Source: Dyella japonica DSM 16301 (GTDB taxonomy: Bacteria > Pseudomonadota > Gammaproteobacteria > Xanthomonadales > Rhodanobacteraceae). Taken from it: a DNA stretch of 62,514 nucleotides. The notes below the pieces were generated by a model. It was not told where the DNA came from, searched no databases, and saw only the letters and a list, made by a program, of their open reading frames with translations. The DNA is taken from contig NZ_JPLA01000036.1 in the NCBI RefSeq assembly GCF_001010355.1, positions 1 to 62,514 on the forward strand, in the 5' to 3' direction. The translations under genes and the position numbers were made by a program. This document shows, in pieces, positions 43,310 to 52,195 of the stretch. The first letter of the stretch is position 1; each line of letters opens with the position of its first letter.

Positions 43310-43721
43310 GCCACGACCAGATCTTCAAATTGCCCGTGCGCCCATCGAAAATCATTGCGATTCGATGAGTGACATTTCCTACGGGCTACTGCTTGTCCTT
43401 GCGCCCGACACAACTGTCGGGGCGCCCCCTTTCAAGGCTCGCTGACGCCATGGATCGGCAAATTGCGAACTGCACCTGCAATCTTGCCACGCTTCTGTAG
43501 GATTTTGATGTCCGAAACGAAGAGGCTTGCGCCGATCCGGACGGGTCATCGCAGGTTTGTGATGCGGCAGCGCGGTTCCTCCGGCACCCGCCCCCCCGGA
43601 CAAGGAAAGCTGCAGAGGGAGTCGAGCGTCTGTTTTTGCCCGCCAGACCGGGCGCTCGCCCGTTGCCGGCAGCATTTTTCAGCGGGCGCCACGCCCTGCA
43701 AATAGCTGCCGCCCATCGTCC
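43310..43721. other. 412-bp intergenic region, no gene seen
   Basis: The region lies between two minus-strand genes. It contains an AT-richer part near 43330-43380 (probable promoter of the PIG-V-like gene), a hairpin CCCGACA-CAAC-TGTCGGG (43404-43421), and T-rich stretches (CTGTTTTTGCCC, CATTTTTCAGC) near 43630-43685. Several short frames occur on both strands but none has a ribosome site or familiar content. Confidence 0.45.
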
Positions 43722-44726
43722 TCAGGGAGAGGCCCTGCCTCGGCCCTCCGCGGCGCGATGTGCAGCCAGCCATGGCGCCAACGACACCGACCAGATGTTG
43801 TCGTTGCCGTTGTCCCATTGCATGCGGGCGATGTCTTGCTGCGCCTGCTGCGGCGTGCGCGGACAGTGCACGGGGATCGAGCGTGTGCTGCTGAAGTACA
43901 GCGTTCGATGGTCGGGGCCGAGGTGTGAGCCCCAGGGGCTCTTCACGTTGATGTCCTTGCCCAGGTCGATCGGCGTGCTCCAGCCATCGCCTTCGCGGAA
44001 CGCGATGTAGAGGCGGTCAGGATCATCCTTGCCGGTGTAGTTGGCATCGAACACGATGAACGATTCATCGGGTGCTACGGCGGGATCGAGCTTGTGCGCG
44101 GACGCCGCGCCCAGCATCACCGGCACCGGCGGCAGGTACGTGCCGTTGCGGTATTGCGAACGGAACAGGCGAAAATCGTCATCTTCGGCGGGACGCTGGA
44201 AATACACGCTGCCATCCGCCACCACGCTGGGCGCATAGGTGCGCGAGCTGCTGTTCACCGCATCGGGCAGGCGCACCGGGGTTCCCCAGCCATGGCCCTT
44301 GCGCTCGACGCGCCACAGATGACCGCCCGAGCCAGGCTGTATCTTGCCGTCCGCCATCACGGCGTCGAGCGGCTTGCCGCCTTCGGCATCGGGGCGGTTG
44401 GAGGAGAAGATCAGGAACGAACCATCCGGCGACATCGCCGGATCGTGATCCAGCCACTGCCCCGAGAACGACGCCACGGTGGGCGTGCTCCAGACCCCGT
44501 TGACACGATGCGACACCATGATCGCCGCGTTTGGCCAGTGGATGCGGTCGAAGAGCACGGTATTGCCGTCGGGCGTGAAGGCTGCTGAATCCTCGTTGGC
44601 GGGACCGGATACGACACCCGGCGCGAACACCTGTGGCGCGTCGTCGGCAGCGGCTTGCGCCGATACGTTGGCAACCAGACTCGTGATGCAACAGGCTGCG
44701 CACAGCACACCGACTACACGTTTCAT
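43722..44726 (-). CDS. Exported PD40/TolB-like beta-propeller protein
   Basis: The 334-residue protein has a signal peptide (about 1-24, ending SAQA) and repeats of the PD40 type: EDSAAFTPDGNTVLFDR, HDPAMSPDGSFLIFSSNRP, LDPAVAPDESFIVFDANY and GPDHRTLYFSSTRS. These match WD40-like propeller blades found in TolB and many exported proteins; the ligand is unknown. AAGGAT precedes the ATG. It is divergent from the next gene with 196 bp between them. Confidence 0.82.
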   Translation of the reverse strand: MKRVVGVLCAACCITSLVANVSAQAAADDAPQVFAPGVVSGPANEDSAAFTPDGNTVLFDRIHWPNAAIMVSHRVNGVWSTPTVASFSGQWLDHDPAMSPDGSFLIFSSNRPDAEGGKPLDAVMADGKIQPGSGGHLWRVERKGHGWGTPVRLPDAVNSSSRTYAPSVVADGSVYFQRPAEDDDFRLFRSQYRNGTYLPPVPVMLGAASAHKLDPAVAPDESFIVFDANYTGKDDPDRLYIAFREGDGWSTPIDLGKDINVKSPWGSHLGPDHRTLYFSSTRSIPVHCPRTPQQAQQDIARMQWDNGNDNIWSVSLAPWLAAHRAAEGRGRASP

Positions 44727-44922
44727 CTCACCGATCCTTCTGTCAGGAATGGAGCGAGCTGCTGACGCACATCCGTCGCAGCGTCATTCTTGCGCTCACG
44801 ATTTGGCCCAAGGACGTGCTTGAAGTCATGCAAGCCGGGCGCCATGTCGTTCGTCATGCGCTGCGCCTGTATCGGGTCCAATGGAATGCAGCGCTACGTC
44901 AACCATGGAATGAGGACATCGG

Positions 44923-45783
44923 ATGTCTCGCCCACGTTACGCATGGCTGCTTGCCGCCCTCTGGTTCGGACTGTCGGGACTGCCGCTGCATGCGCGTTCT
45001 CCGGCCCAGCGCGCCTGCGCGCCTCTGCAAGGCTTTGAAGTCACGCGTCAGGCACAGGTGACGGTCTTCGGCGATATGCACGGCACCGTCCAGTCGCCAG
45101 CCGTATTTGCACAAGCCGCCTGTCTGTTCGCACAGCGCCTGGGTGGCGAGCGTGGCGTCATCGGCCTGGAGTTGCCCGAGTCGTTCAATGCGTACTTCGA
45201 TGAGGTAGGCGTGCAGCCGGTCGAAACCGTCTGGGCGCGTGCAGGCTCGGATGCGTTCTGGGATGAGTTCAGGGATGGTCGGCATAGCGCCGCGATGTGG
45301 CAGTTGGTTCATCGCCTGATTGCGCTTTCAGCGCGCTCCGGTGGTTCCCTGCGCATCGTGGCCCTGGCCCGACAGCCCATCGACGTTGACGGCGCGGCAC
45401 TTCTGGTCGATTCGATGAAGTCGTCCGGCGCCTCACGCGCACTGGTGCTGATCGGCAATGCGCATGCACGCATGACGCGGATGCCTGGACAAGAGTCGGA
45501 GCCATTTGCACGTCATGTGGCGAATGCAGGACTGAGCGTGATCTCATTGAACGCGCAGGCAGGTGGCGGAAAGGCGTGGTGGTGTGCCCCCGGATGTGCC
45601 GTGCATCCGTTCTATGCGTCGCCTGAAAAAGGTGGGGTAAAGATCGTGCTCCTGCCCGACGGAGACCGCCAGCCTTGGCATGGCTACTACTACGTGCCTG
45701 AGATGACGCTCTCGCATCCGGTGAAGACCATGGCGCTGCCTGAGCATGTGCGGCTGGACATGCCAGGCGCACCGAGTGTCTGA
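44923..45783 (+). CDS. Exported ChaN/EreA/TIKI-clan protein
   Basis: This 286-residue protein has a signal peptide (about 1-25). Three features fit the erythromycin-esterase/ChaN/TIKI superfamily: a first GxxH motif in VFGDMHGTVQSP, an acidic motif GLELPESF, and a second GxxH in LIGNAHARM. Members include haem-binding ChaN and metal-dependent hydrolases, so metal- or haem-dependent chemistry in the periplasm is plausible, but the substrate is not visible. Cysteines in WWCAPGCAVHP may form a disulfide. GAGGA lies upstream of the start. Confidence 0.65.
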   Translation: MSRPRYAWLLAALWFGLSGLPLHARSPAQRACAPLQGFEVTRQAQVTVFGDMHGTVQSPAVFAQAACLFAQRLGGERGVIGLELPESFNAYFDEVGVQPVETVWARAGSDAFWDEFRDGRHSAAMWQLVHRLIALSARSGGSLRIVALARQPIDVDGAALLVDSMKSSGASRALVLIGNAHARMTRMPGQESEPFARHVANAGLSVISLNAQAGGGKAWWCAPGCAVHPFYASPEKGGVKIVLLPDGDRQPWHGYYYVPEMTLSHPVKTMALPEHVRLDMPGAPSV

Positions 45784-45919
45784 TTGCCTGTCCAGGAGCG
45801 ACTGGACGTTCGTGGTTGGGCATAGCTCGCGCCGTGTGACCGAAGGCAGACGCCGCTGTCACAGGGGACCGTCATAAGCTCACCGTAAGATCGAGTCTTC
45901 AGCGTTGCGGAGCGGACCC

Positions 45920-46591
45920 ATGCGTAACCTGGATTTCAGTTCCTGGCATGCCGTGTTGTCGACCGTGGTCGGCTTGGCGCTGATCACGCTGATCATGGTC
46001 GGCGTGCGGCTGCTGGCCATGCATACCGTGCAGAAGCGGCGTGAGCGCGAGAATCGCCAGATCAATGAACGCTTGCGCACCTTGATCGCGGCATACAAGA
46101 CGCTGGGTGGTTCGTTTACCGGCAATCTTGCGGTTGACCCGACGCATCTGCGCGATCTGCGCCAGGCGGGAGTGTCGGCGGAAGGCGAGTCGCCCGACAC
46201 CGCCGCACCGCGTTCCGATCGCTCGCGCCGCATGCGCGATGCGGTGGAGGCGGCCTTGTCCGACATCATCCTGCTGGGCACCGAGGAACAGGTGGCATTG
46301 GCTGCGCGTGCCGCCACGGAGCTGTCGCAGGGCCGCCCCACGCATACGGCTGAATTGGTCGTGTCCCTGCGCGATTTCATCCGCAAGGTGCTGGATCTCG
46401 AGCCGGTGTCGCCGGGCCTGGTCATTCCCAGGCAGGGGCCGACGCGCGTAGCCGGCACGCGCGGCAAGGGCGACGCCAAAGGCGAGGGCGGCGGCAAAGG
46501 TGGCGGTGGCGGCATGGGCGGCGGGATGGGCGGCATGGGTGGCCATGCCAGCTTCGACAGCGACGACCATGCGCACCACGGAGGGGCTTAG
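45920..46591 (+). CDS. Membrane protein with Gly-rich, His-ending tail
   Basis: This 223-residue protein has one N-terminal membrane helix (about 12-34), then a charged helical, possibly coiled-coil stretch (QKRRERENRQINERLRTLI). A soluble middle and a striking Gly/Met-rich tail follow (GGGGGMGGGMGGMGGHASF), ending DSDDHAHHGGA. The His/Asp end could bind metal. GGAG precedes ATG 45920. Its stop overlaps by 4 nt the stop of the convergent LytTR regulator gene. I do not recognise a family with certainty. Confidence 0.68.
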   Translation: MRNLDFSSWHAVLSTVVGLALITLIMVGVRLLAMHTVQKRRERENRQINERLRTLIAAYKTLGGSFTGNLAVDPTHLRDLRQAGVSAEGESPDTAAPRSDRSRRMRDAVEAALSDIILLGTEEQVALAARAATELSQGRPTHTAELVVSLRDFIRKVLDLEPVSPGLVIPRQGPTRVAGTRGKGDAKGEGGGKGGGGGMGGGMGGMGGHASFDSDDHAHHGGA

Positions 46592-47376
46592 TCGTTCTGA
46601 CGGACGTCGCGAGTCGACACCAGCCGCAGGAACGCCTCGTGCTGGTAGCGGCTCATGCGCAGCTTCTGGCCGGTATCCATGGTGACCACATGGTGACCGT
46701 TGAACCACGGATGGATCGCCTGCACGCGACGCGTGTTGATGATGGCCGAGCGATGCACGCGGGCGAAGCGGCGCGGATCGAGCCGTGCGGCGAGTGCCGT
46801 CATGGTTTCGCGCATTTCGTGGACGCCGTCGGCCAGGTGCAGCAAGACGGTGTTGCCGCTGGCCTTGATCCACACGATGTCGTCCACGTCGACGAAGCGG
46901 ATCTGCTCGTCGATCCGCACGGGCAGGCGCTGCAGGTAACTGTCGCGCTGCTTGAGCGTGTCCAGCGCCTGCATGATCCGTTCGAGCGACGGTTCGCCCT
47001 GCGCACCGCGGGCAGCAAGCCGTTGCTTGACGCGCAGCAGGGTCTGGGCGAAACGTTCGCGGCTGAAGGGCTTCACCAGGTAATCGACGGCATTGGCTTC
47101 GAACGCCCGCACGGCGTACTGCTCATAGGCCGTCACGAACACCGTGGCCGGCATCCGCGCCGCGCCGATGGCCGCGACCACATCCAGCCCGGCGAGGGCT
47201 GGCATCTGCATGTCGAGAAACACCAGGTCGGGCGCCTGCTGCCGGATGGCCTGCACGGCCGACTCGCCATCGCCGCATTCGGCGAGCAAGGCGATCTCGG
47301 GATCGTCCTTCAACAGGCGCACGATCGCGCGCCGCGCAATCGGCTCGTCGTCCACCACGAGGGTGGCGATGCTCAT
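46588..47376 (-). CDS. LytTR-type response regulator
   Basis: This 262-residue response regulator has a receiver domain (D55 phosphoacceptor in VFLDMQMP, T/K in VTAYEQYAVRAFEANAVDYLVKPF). Its LytTR DNA-binding domain (about 145-255) contains DIVWIKASGNTVLLH and the ARVHRSAIIN motif. It is of the AlgR/YehT kind and pairs with the sensor kinase upstream, whose stop overlaps its start by 4 nt. Targets are unknown, but a 21-bp-spaced direct repeat upstream of the operon is a candidate site. Confidence 0.93.
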   Translation of the reverse strand: MSIATLVVDDEPIARRAIVRLLKDDPEIALLAECGDGESAVQAIRQQAPDLVFLDMQMPALAGLDVVAAIGAARMPATVFVTAYEQYAVRAFEANAVDYLVKPFSRERFAQTLLRVKQRLAARGAQGEPSLERIMQALDTLKQRDSYLQRLPVRIDEQIRFVDVDDIVWIKASGNTVLLHLADGVHEMRETMTALAARLDPRRFARVHRSAIINTRRVQAIHPWFNGHHVVTMDTGQKLRMSRYQHEAFLRLVSTRDVRQND

Positions 47377-48488
47377 GCCGTCATCACTTCAGGCGACTCA
47401 TCCGGTTCCTCGATCTCGCGGAACGGCAGGCGCAGGCGGCAGATCACACCTTGCGGCCAGATCATTTCCAGGCGCACGTGCGCGTCGTCGCCATACAGCT
47501 CGCGCAGCCGCAATGCGGTATTGGACAGGCCGATGCCATGTCCCTGTTTGGATGAGGCGGCTGGCTCCAACGTGCTGTTGCGATTGCGCACATCGATGCA
47601 CAGGCTGTCGCCATCGCGGCGGGCTTCGATCTCGACGCAGTCCACCCCGATGCGCTCGCCGATGCCATGGCGGATCGCGTTCTCCACGATGGGTTGCAGG
47701 ATCAGGCTGGGCACGGCGCATGGCAGCGTGTCGGGACTCACATAGATCTGCGTGGTCAGCCTGTCCTTGAAGCGCGTGCGCTGGATGCCGAGGTAGAGAT
47801 CCAGCAGCACCAGTTCGCGCCGCAGGCTGATCTCCTGGCCGTCGTAGTCTTCGAGAAAGGCACGCAGCAGATCGCTCAGGCGCAGCAGCATGTCTTCGGC
47901 CGACAACGCATCCTCTTCCAGCAAGGTGGCGATGGCGTGCAGCGTGTTGAACAAGAAGTGCGGCTGCAGCTGGGACTTGAGCGCGTGCAGGCGCGACTGG
48001 GCAAGTTCCGCGGTGAGCTGGCTCGCTTCGAGTTCGCGGCGTGACTTCTCGGCATGGAAGGCCATCGCCTGCTGGATCGCGAACAAGGCCCAGTACGTGA
48101 GCAGTCCCGTGGCGAAGTGCTGGCCAACGAAGTACCACAGCTGCTGGATGAAGCCGCTGGGTTCGAACAGGGTGGAAACCAGGGCGCCGATCACCATGGC
48201 CAGCATGGTCACGCCCAGACTCAACGGCGCTTGCTTGCCCAGGCCACGCAGGCGCAGCGGCGCACGGATGGGATAGCGCTGGGCAAGACGGAACACCCAC
48301 GGCGCCAGCGCGGCCCAGGTATACCACTGCACCATGCCCCAACGGATGTAATCCCACAGCGACCAGATGTGATGATCGTCGACGATGTCGCGCAGCAGTT
48401 CCTGTGTGCCGAACACGACGGCCACGGCCGTCCACAGGCCGAGATAGCGCCATAGGCCCATGGTCGCGTTGCCGAGCCGCACCTTCAT
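47373..48488 (-). CDS. LytS/AlgZ-like membrane sensor histidine kinase
   Basis: This 371-residue kinase has four hydrophobic segments (about 10-170), no large sensor loop, then a His_kinase domain with SQLQPHFLFNTLHAIATLL (phospho-His in PHFLFN) and the ATPase N-box ILQPIVENAIRHGI followed by HGIGLSNTALRLRELYG. It is the cognate partner of the LytTR regulator (ATGA overlap). The start is chosen at 48488; an internal ATG at 48461 is an alternative. The signal is unknown; relatives respond to carboxylates, membrane state or nucleosides. Confidence 0.9.
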   Translation of the reverse strand: MKVRLGNATMGLWRYLGLWTAVAVVFGTQELLRDIVDDHHIWSLWDYIRWGMVQWYTWAALAPWVFRLAQRYPIRAPLRLRGLGKQAPLSLGVTMLAMVIGALVSTLFEPSGFIQQLWYFVGQHFATGLLTYWALFAIQQAMAFHAEKSRRELEASQLTAELAQSRLHALKSQLQPHFLFNTLHAIATLLEEDALSAEDMLLRLSDLLRAFLEDYDGQEISLRRELVLLDLYLGIQRTRFKDRLTTQIYVSPDTLPCAVPSLILQPIVENAIRHGIGERIGVDCVEIEARRDGDSLCIDVRNRNSTLEPAASSKQGHGIGLSNTALRLRELYGDDAHVRLEMIWPQGVICRLRLPFREIEEPDESPEVMTA

Positions 48489-48564
48489 CGCGGTGTGTCC
48501 GAGTGGATCGTAACCCCATCTTAGGCGCCTGTTTCCGCGGAGAGAAGCGCGGCACGCAGTCACT

Positions 48565-48596
48565 ACGATTGGTCATCGCGCTACGACGATTCGTCA
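48565..48596. promoter_or_regulatory. Direct repeat ACGATT(G/C)GTCA, 21-bp period
   Basis: ACGATTGGTCA (48565-48575) and ACGATTCGTCA (48586-48596) match at 10 of 11 positions and start 21 bp apart, two helical turns. They lie in the 205-bp region between the LytS/LytTR operon and the divergent lipoprotein gene. LytTR regulators typically bind such tandem sites on one DNA face, so this is a candidate autoregulatory operator. Confidence 0.5.
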
Positions 48597-48693
48597 CGAA
48601 ATGCTTTCGCAAAGCGGCCGCAAAGGCGTCCGATGCAGCCGCTCGCCGCATGCACCTGCGTGGTGAGCACCCCATTTCGCCGGAGTAGCCGCC

Positions 48694-49110
48694 ATGCCTG
48701 CCCCCCGTCTTGCTGCATCCCTGCTGATCATCGGCGCCATGCTCGTGACCCTTGCCGCCTGTGCCACGCCTGCGGGAACCGCACCCGAGCCGATGCGCCC
48801 ATTACGCATCGTCAACGCAACCTTCGATGGCGTCACGGCGCTGGCCATCGCGCCGAGTGGCAGCGCCGATTTTCGGAACGTTGCGCTGGCACAACCGCTG
48901 CCCGGCGGCCAGGCGTCCATCATGGTGGATGTGCCGCCTGGCGCATGCCACCGCGATGTCCGCGTGACCTTCCGTGGCGACCGCAGCCTGGTTTACCGAA
49001 ATCTGGATGTATGCCGCCATGATGGTCTGCGGCTGGCGGTGGGAAGTACGCGTACGGGTCGTTCAACACCACTGAAGGGCGAGGACATCCAAGTGGCCGG
49101 ATCACCTTGA
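48694..49110 (+). CDS. Small lipoprotein of unknown function
   Basis: This 138-residue protein has a signal peptide and lipobox TLAAC (C23). The mature part is a compact, mainly beta protein with two cysteines (GACHRDV and DVCRHDG) likely to form a disulfide, and a short tail. CGGAG lies 9 nt before the ATG. It is divergent from the two-component operon and shares its upstream region with the direct repeat, so the LytTR regulator may control it. No family is recognised. Confidence 0.72.
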   Translation: MPAPRLAASLLIIGAMLVTLAACATPAGTAPEPMRPLRIVNATFDGVTALAIAPSGSADFRNVALAQPLPGGQASIMVDVPPGACHRDVRVTFRGDRSLVYRNLDVCRHDGLRLAVGSTRTGRSTPLKGEDIQVAGSP

Positions 49111-49126
49111 CGCTCATACCAACGCA

Positions 49127-49154
49127 AAGAGCCCCGCACGATGGCGGGGCTCTT
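49127..49154. terminator. Bidirectional terminator
   Basis: An 11-bp stem AAGAGCCCCGC / GCGGGGCTCTT with a 6-nt loop sits between the convergent genes ending at 49110 and 49177, with short T-runs on the two sides. Confidence 0.8.
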
Positions 49155-49176
49155 GCGGTCTTGCTGTGAGCTACGC

Positions 49177-50544
49177 TCAGTAGGCGAATTCGCGGAAGAC
49201 CGGATCGACGCTGCCGTTCCACGCGCCGTTGAACAACTCGAGCTTGCGCTCGGCCGGCGTCTGGTTCGCCTCGACGATTTCTATCATCGGCTCCAGGAAG
49301 ATGCTTTCGTCCGCACCGCTCTTGTTGAGGCGCGCACGCCGCTTGAGGCCATGCGAGGCGATCTTCAGCGTTTCGGCGGCCAGCTCGCGCACGCTGTGCG
49401 AACGGAACGGCAGCTTCAGGGCCTGGCGCGGCACGCCGTCGCGCAGCGCGTGGCGTTCCTCGCGGCTGAAGTCCTTGACCAGGTCCCACGCCGCGTCGAG
49501 TGCTTCATCGTCATAGAGCAGGCCGACCCACAGCGCGGGCAGGGCGCACAGGCGGTTCCATGGGCCACCATCGGCGCCGCGCATCTCCAGGTATTGCTTG
49601 AGGCGCACTTCCGGGAACGCGGTGGTGAGGTGGTCGGCCCAGTCCTTCATGGTGGCGTGCACGCCCGGCACCGCAGGCAGTTCACCGGCCATGAAGCGCT
49701 TGAAGTCCTGGCCGGAAAGGTCGATGTACTGGCCGTTCTGGTAGCTGAAGTACATCGGCACGTCGAGCATGTAGTCGACGTAGCGCTCGTAGCCGAAACC
49801 GTCCTGGAACACGAAGTCGAGCATGCCGGTGCGGTTGGGGTCGGTGTCTTCCCACACGTGCGAACGGTAGGAGAGATAGCCGTTCGGACGTCCATCCGTG
49901 AACGGCGAATCGGCGAACAGCGCGGTGGCAATCGGCTGCAGCGCGAGGCTGGTGCGGAACTTGCGCACCATGTCCGCTTCGCTGGCGAAATCCAGGTTCA
50001 CCTGCACGGTGCAGGTGCGCGTCATCATGTCCAGGCCGAGGTTGCCGACCTTGGGCATGTACTCGCGCATGATCTTGTAGCGGCCCTTGGGCATCCACGG
50101 CATCTCGTCGCGGCGCCACTTGGGCTGGAAGCCCATGCCGAGGAAGCCGATGCCCAGGTCCTCGGCGATCGAGCGGACTTCCTTGAGGTGCGAATTGACC
50201 TCGCTGCAGGTGTCGTGGATGGTCTCCAGTGGCGCACCGGAAAGCTCCAGCTGGCCGGCCGGCTCCAGCGTGATCGAGGCCTTGTCGCGCGACAGCGCCA
50301 CCGGGTTGTCGCCTTCGCGCGCCACCTCCCAGCCGTAGCGCGTGGCCAGGGTTTCGAGCAGGACGCGGATGCCGCGGTCACCGTCGAAGGTGGGCGGGCG
50401 CAGGGTATCGGTAAGGAAGCCGAATTTCTCGTGCTCCGTACCGATGCGCCAGGCATCACGCGGTTTTTCACCCGCAGCCAGGTAGTCGGTGAGTTGCTGA
50501 CGGCTGCCGATGGGCGTGCTCTTGACGGCACTGGGTATGGACAC
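49177..50544 (-). CDS. gshA: Glutamate-cysteine ligase (plant/proteobacterial type)
   Basis: The 455-residue enzyme joins Glu and Cys in the first step of glutathione synthesis. It is of the plant and alpha/xanthomonad type, not the E. coli type. Motifs are [43 protein letters not shown], and [12 protein letters not shown]. The start is GTG at 50544 with AGGAG 7 nt upstream. It is a single gene; the glutaredoxin fusion at 53 kb is the nearest other thiol-related gene. Confidence 0.93.
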   Translation of the reverse strand: MSIPSAVKSTPIGSRQQLTDYLAAGEKPRDAWRIGTEHEKFGFLTDTLRPPTFDGDRGIRVLLETLATRYGWEVAREGDNPVALSRDKASITLEPAGQLELSGAPLETIHDTCSEVNSHLKEVRSIAEDLGIGFLGMGFQPKWRRDEMPWMPKGRYKIMREYMPKVGNLGLDMMTRTCTVQVNLDFASEADMVRKFRTSLALQPIATALFADSPFTDGRPNGYLSYRSHVWEDTDPNRTGMLDFVFQDGFGYERYVDYMLDVPMYFSYQNGQYIDLSGQDFKRFMAGELPAVPGVHATMKDWADHLTTAFPEVRLKQYLEMRGADGGPWNRLCALPALWVGLLYDDEALDAAWDLVKDFSREERHALRDGVPRQALKLPFRSHSVRELAAETLKIASHGLKRRARLNKSGADESIFLEPMIEIVEANQTPAERKLELFNGAWNGSVDPVFREFAY

Positions 50545-50655
50545 TGGGGAGCTCCTTCAGGGGTGCCACCACTCTGGGGGTGACGCATCCTAATTCAAAG
50601 TGCCGATTATCCGAACTTTTGAAATTAGGGCGCCCCGACCGGGATCAGCGCGTCC

Positions 50656-52056
50656 TCAGGCAACGGCAGGGAAGTCGATGCGCATCCGTGCCCCCCGCCC
50701 GGAAGACCCATCGAGGATACTCAATTGGGCGCCATGCACACGTGACACTTCGTCCACGATGGCCAGGCCCAGGCCGCAGCCATCGGCGCTGCTGCCGGCG
50801 CTGCGGTAGAAGCGTTCGCGGACCTTCTGGCGCTCCTCGGGGGCGATGCCGACGCCGCTGTCGTCCACTTCCAGGAATGGACGGCCATGCTCCACGCCGC
50901 AACGGATGGTGATGTTGCCGCCTGCCGGCGTGTGGCGAATGGCGTTGTCGATCAGGTTGTTGAGCACCTCGTGCAGCAGCCAGTACACGCCGGTGACCTG
51001 CACCGGCTGGCTGTCGGCACCCAGGTCGATGCCGTGGGCCAGGGCGCGGTCCAGCGAGCTGTCGATCACCTCGCCGATCAGGCGCGGCAGGTCGACCGCG
51101 GTGAAATGACTGGCGCGATGGGCCGACGGTTCGGCGCGCGCCAGCGTCAGCAACTGGTTGGCGGTGTGGGCCAGGCGATCCACGCCGCCCTGCAGCAGCT
51201 TGATGCGTTCCTGCAGCGGCGTGTCGGCGGTTTCGCGGGTCAGCACTTCGAGCTGGGCTTTGAGTCCGGTCAAGGGCGTACGCAGCTGGTGCGCGGCATT
51301 GGCCAGGAAGTGCTGCTGCGAGAGCACCGAGTCACGCACGCGTCCGAGCAGGGAGTTCAGCGACACCACCAGCGGCAGCACTTCGGTGGGCACGCCTTCG
51401 GTCGGCAGCTGGTTCAGCGCCACCGCCGGGCGCCCGGCGATCTGCCGGCTCAGCCGCTGCAACGGCCGCAGGGCGATGCGGATGCCGACCAGGGCGATGA
51501 TCAGCACCGCCGCCATCTGCAAGGTGTCGTTGATCAGGAAGGCCACGTCCAGGCGATGCACGGCGCGGTCGCGGCGGGCCGGCGTTTCGGCCACGGTGAC
51601 CACCAGCGGTTCGCCGGTTTCGCTGGTGCGATAGCTGGCCAGCCGGAAATCTTCGGCGCGGAAGTTGATGTTGGTGTAGCTGAAGCCGTCTTCGGACTGG
51701 CTGTCCGGCGCCACCGGCAATTCCGGCGAACCGGCGATGGTGGTGCCGTCGGGCAGGCTCACGCGATAGAAGAAGTGCTCATCGGGCATCGCGCGCAGCG
51801 GCGGCGGCGGGTGCGAAGGCAGCGCCACATCGAGCTTGCCGCCGGCGCCCGGATGAATGCGCGCCACGATCGCCAGCGCCGAGCGCGACAGCGAATGATC
51901 AAAGGCGTTGTGGATCGGGCTGACGATCACATGGTGGTCGACCGCCACGCCCGCCACCAGCAGCAACAGCAGCGGCGCGAGCAGATAGCTGAGCAGTCGC
52001 CGGTGCACGCTGGTGGGGCGGCTGGCCTGCTCTGATGGCTTGAAATTGGGTGTCAC
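50656..52056 (-). CDS. TctE-like sensor histidine kinase
   Basis: This kinase has about 466 residues: an N-terminal helix, a periplasmic sensor (about 35-175) with a Pro-rich piece (LPSHPPPPLRAMPDEHFFYR), a second helix and HAMP-like linker (RPLQRLSRQIAG), then HisKA with H256 (AHQLRTPLTG), and HATPase motifs NLIDNAIRHTP and GLGLAIVDEV. The architecture matches TctE/QseC-like kinases. GTG 52056 is preferred; TTG 52092 would add 12 residues. An unusually long gap of 139 bp with a hairpin separates it from its regulator gene. Confidence 0.9.
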   Translation of the reverse strand: MTPNFKPSEQASRPTSVHRRLLSYLLAPLLLLLVAGVAVDHHVIVSPIHNAFDHSLSRSALAIVARIHPGAGGKLDVALPSHPPPPLRAMPDEHFFYRVSLPDGTTIAGSPELPVAPDSQSEDGFSYTNINFRAEDFRLASYRTSETGEPLVVTVAETPARRDRAVHRLDVAFLINDTLQMAAVLIIALVGIRIALRPLQRLSRQIAGRPAVALNQLPTEGVPTEVLPLVVSLNSLLGRVRDSVLSQQHFLANAAHQLRTPLTGLKAQLEVLTRETADTPLQERIKLLQGGVDRLAHTANQLLTLARAEPSAHRASHFTAVDLPRLIGEVIDSSLDRALAHGIDLGADSQPVQVTGVYWLLHEVLNNLIDNAIRHTPAGGNITIRCGVEHGRPFLEVDDSGVGIAPEERQKVRERFYRSAGSSADGCGLGLAIVDEVSRVHGAQLSILDGSSGRGARMRIDFPAVA

Positions 52057-52195
52057 CGAACCGGCCCCGCGGGAGATATCGAGAAAGCGCAAGAGTCGTG
52101 GAAGGCGCCTGTGTCCAGGCGATGCACTTCCTTACCCCGCACACCTGCCCGGCATCATGCCATCCGCAGCGGGTGGATCAGAATATCGGCGAGGC
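52057..52195 (-). promoter_or_regulatory. Gap between regulator and kinase genes with hairpin
   Basis: These 139 bp lie between the response-regulator stop and the kinase start, both on the minus strand. A CGCCTG-TGTC-CAGGCG hairpin (about 52107-52122) is present. An extra promoter or attenuator for the kinase gene is possible; TctDE-like pairs are usually tightly joined. Confidence 0.3.

Noticed and set aside
43463..43705. 80-codon plus-strand frame in the 43.3-43.7 kb gap
   Set aside because: No ribosome site, no domain, and a composition of Arg/Pro/Cys typical of non-coding GC-rich DNA.
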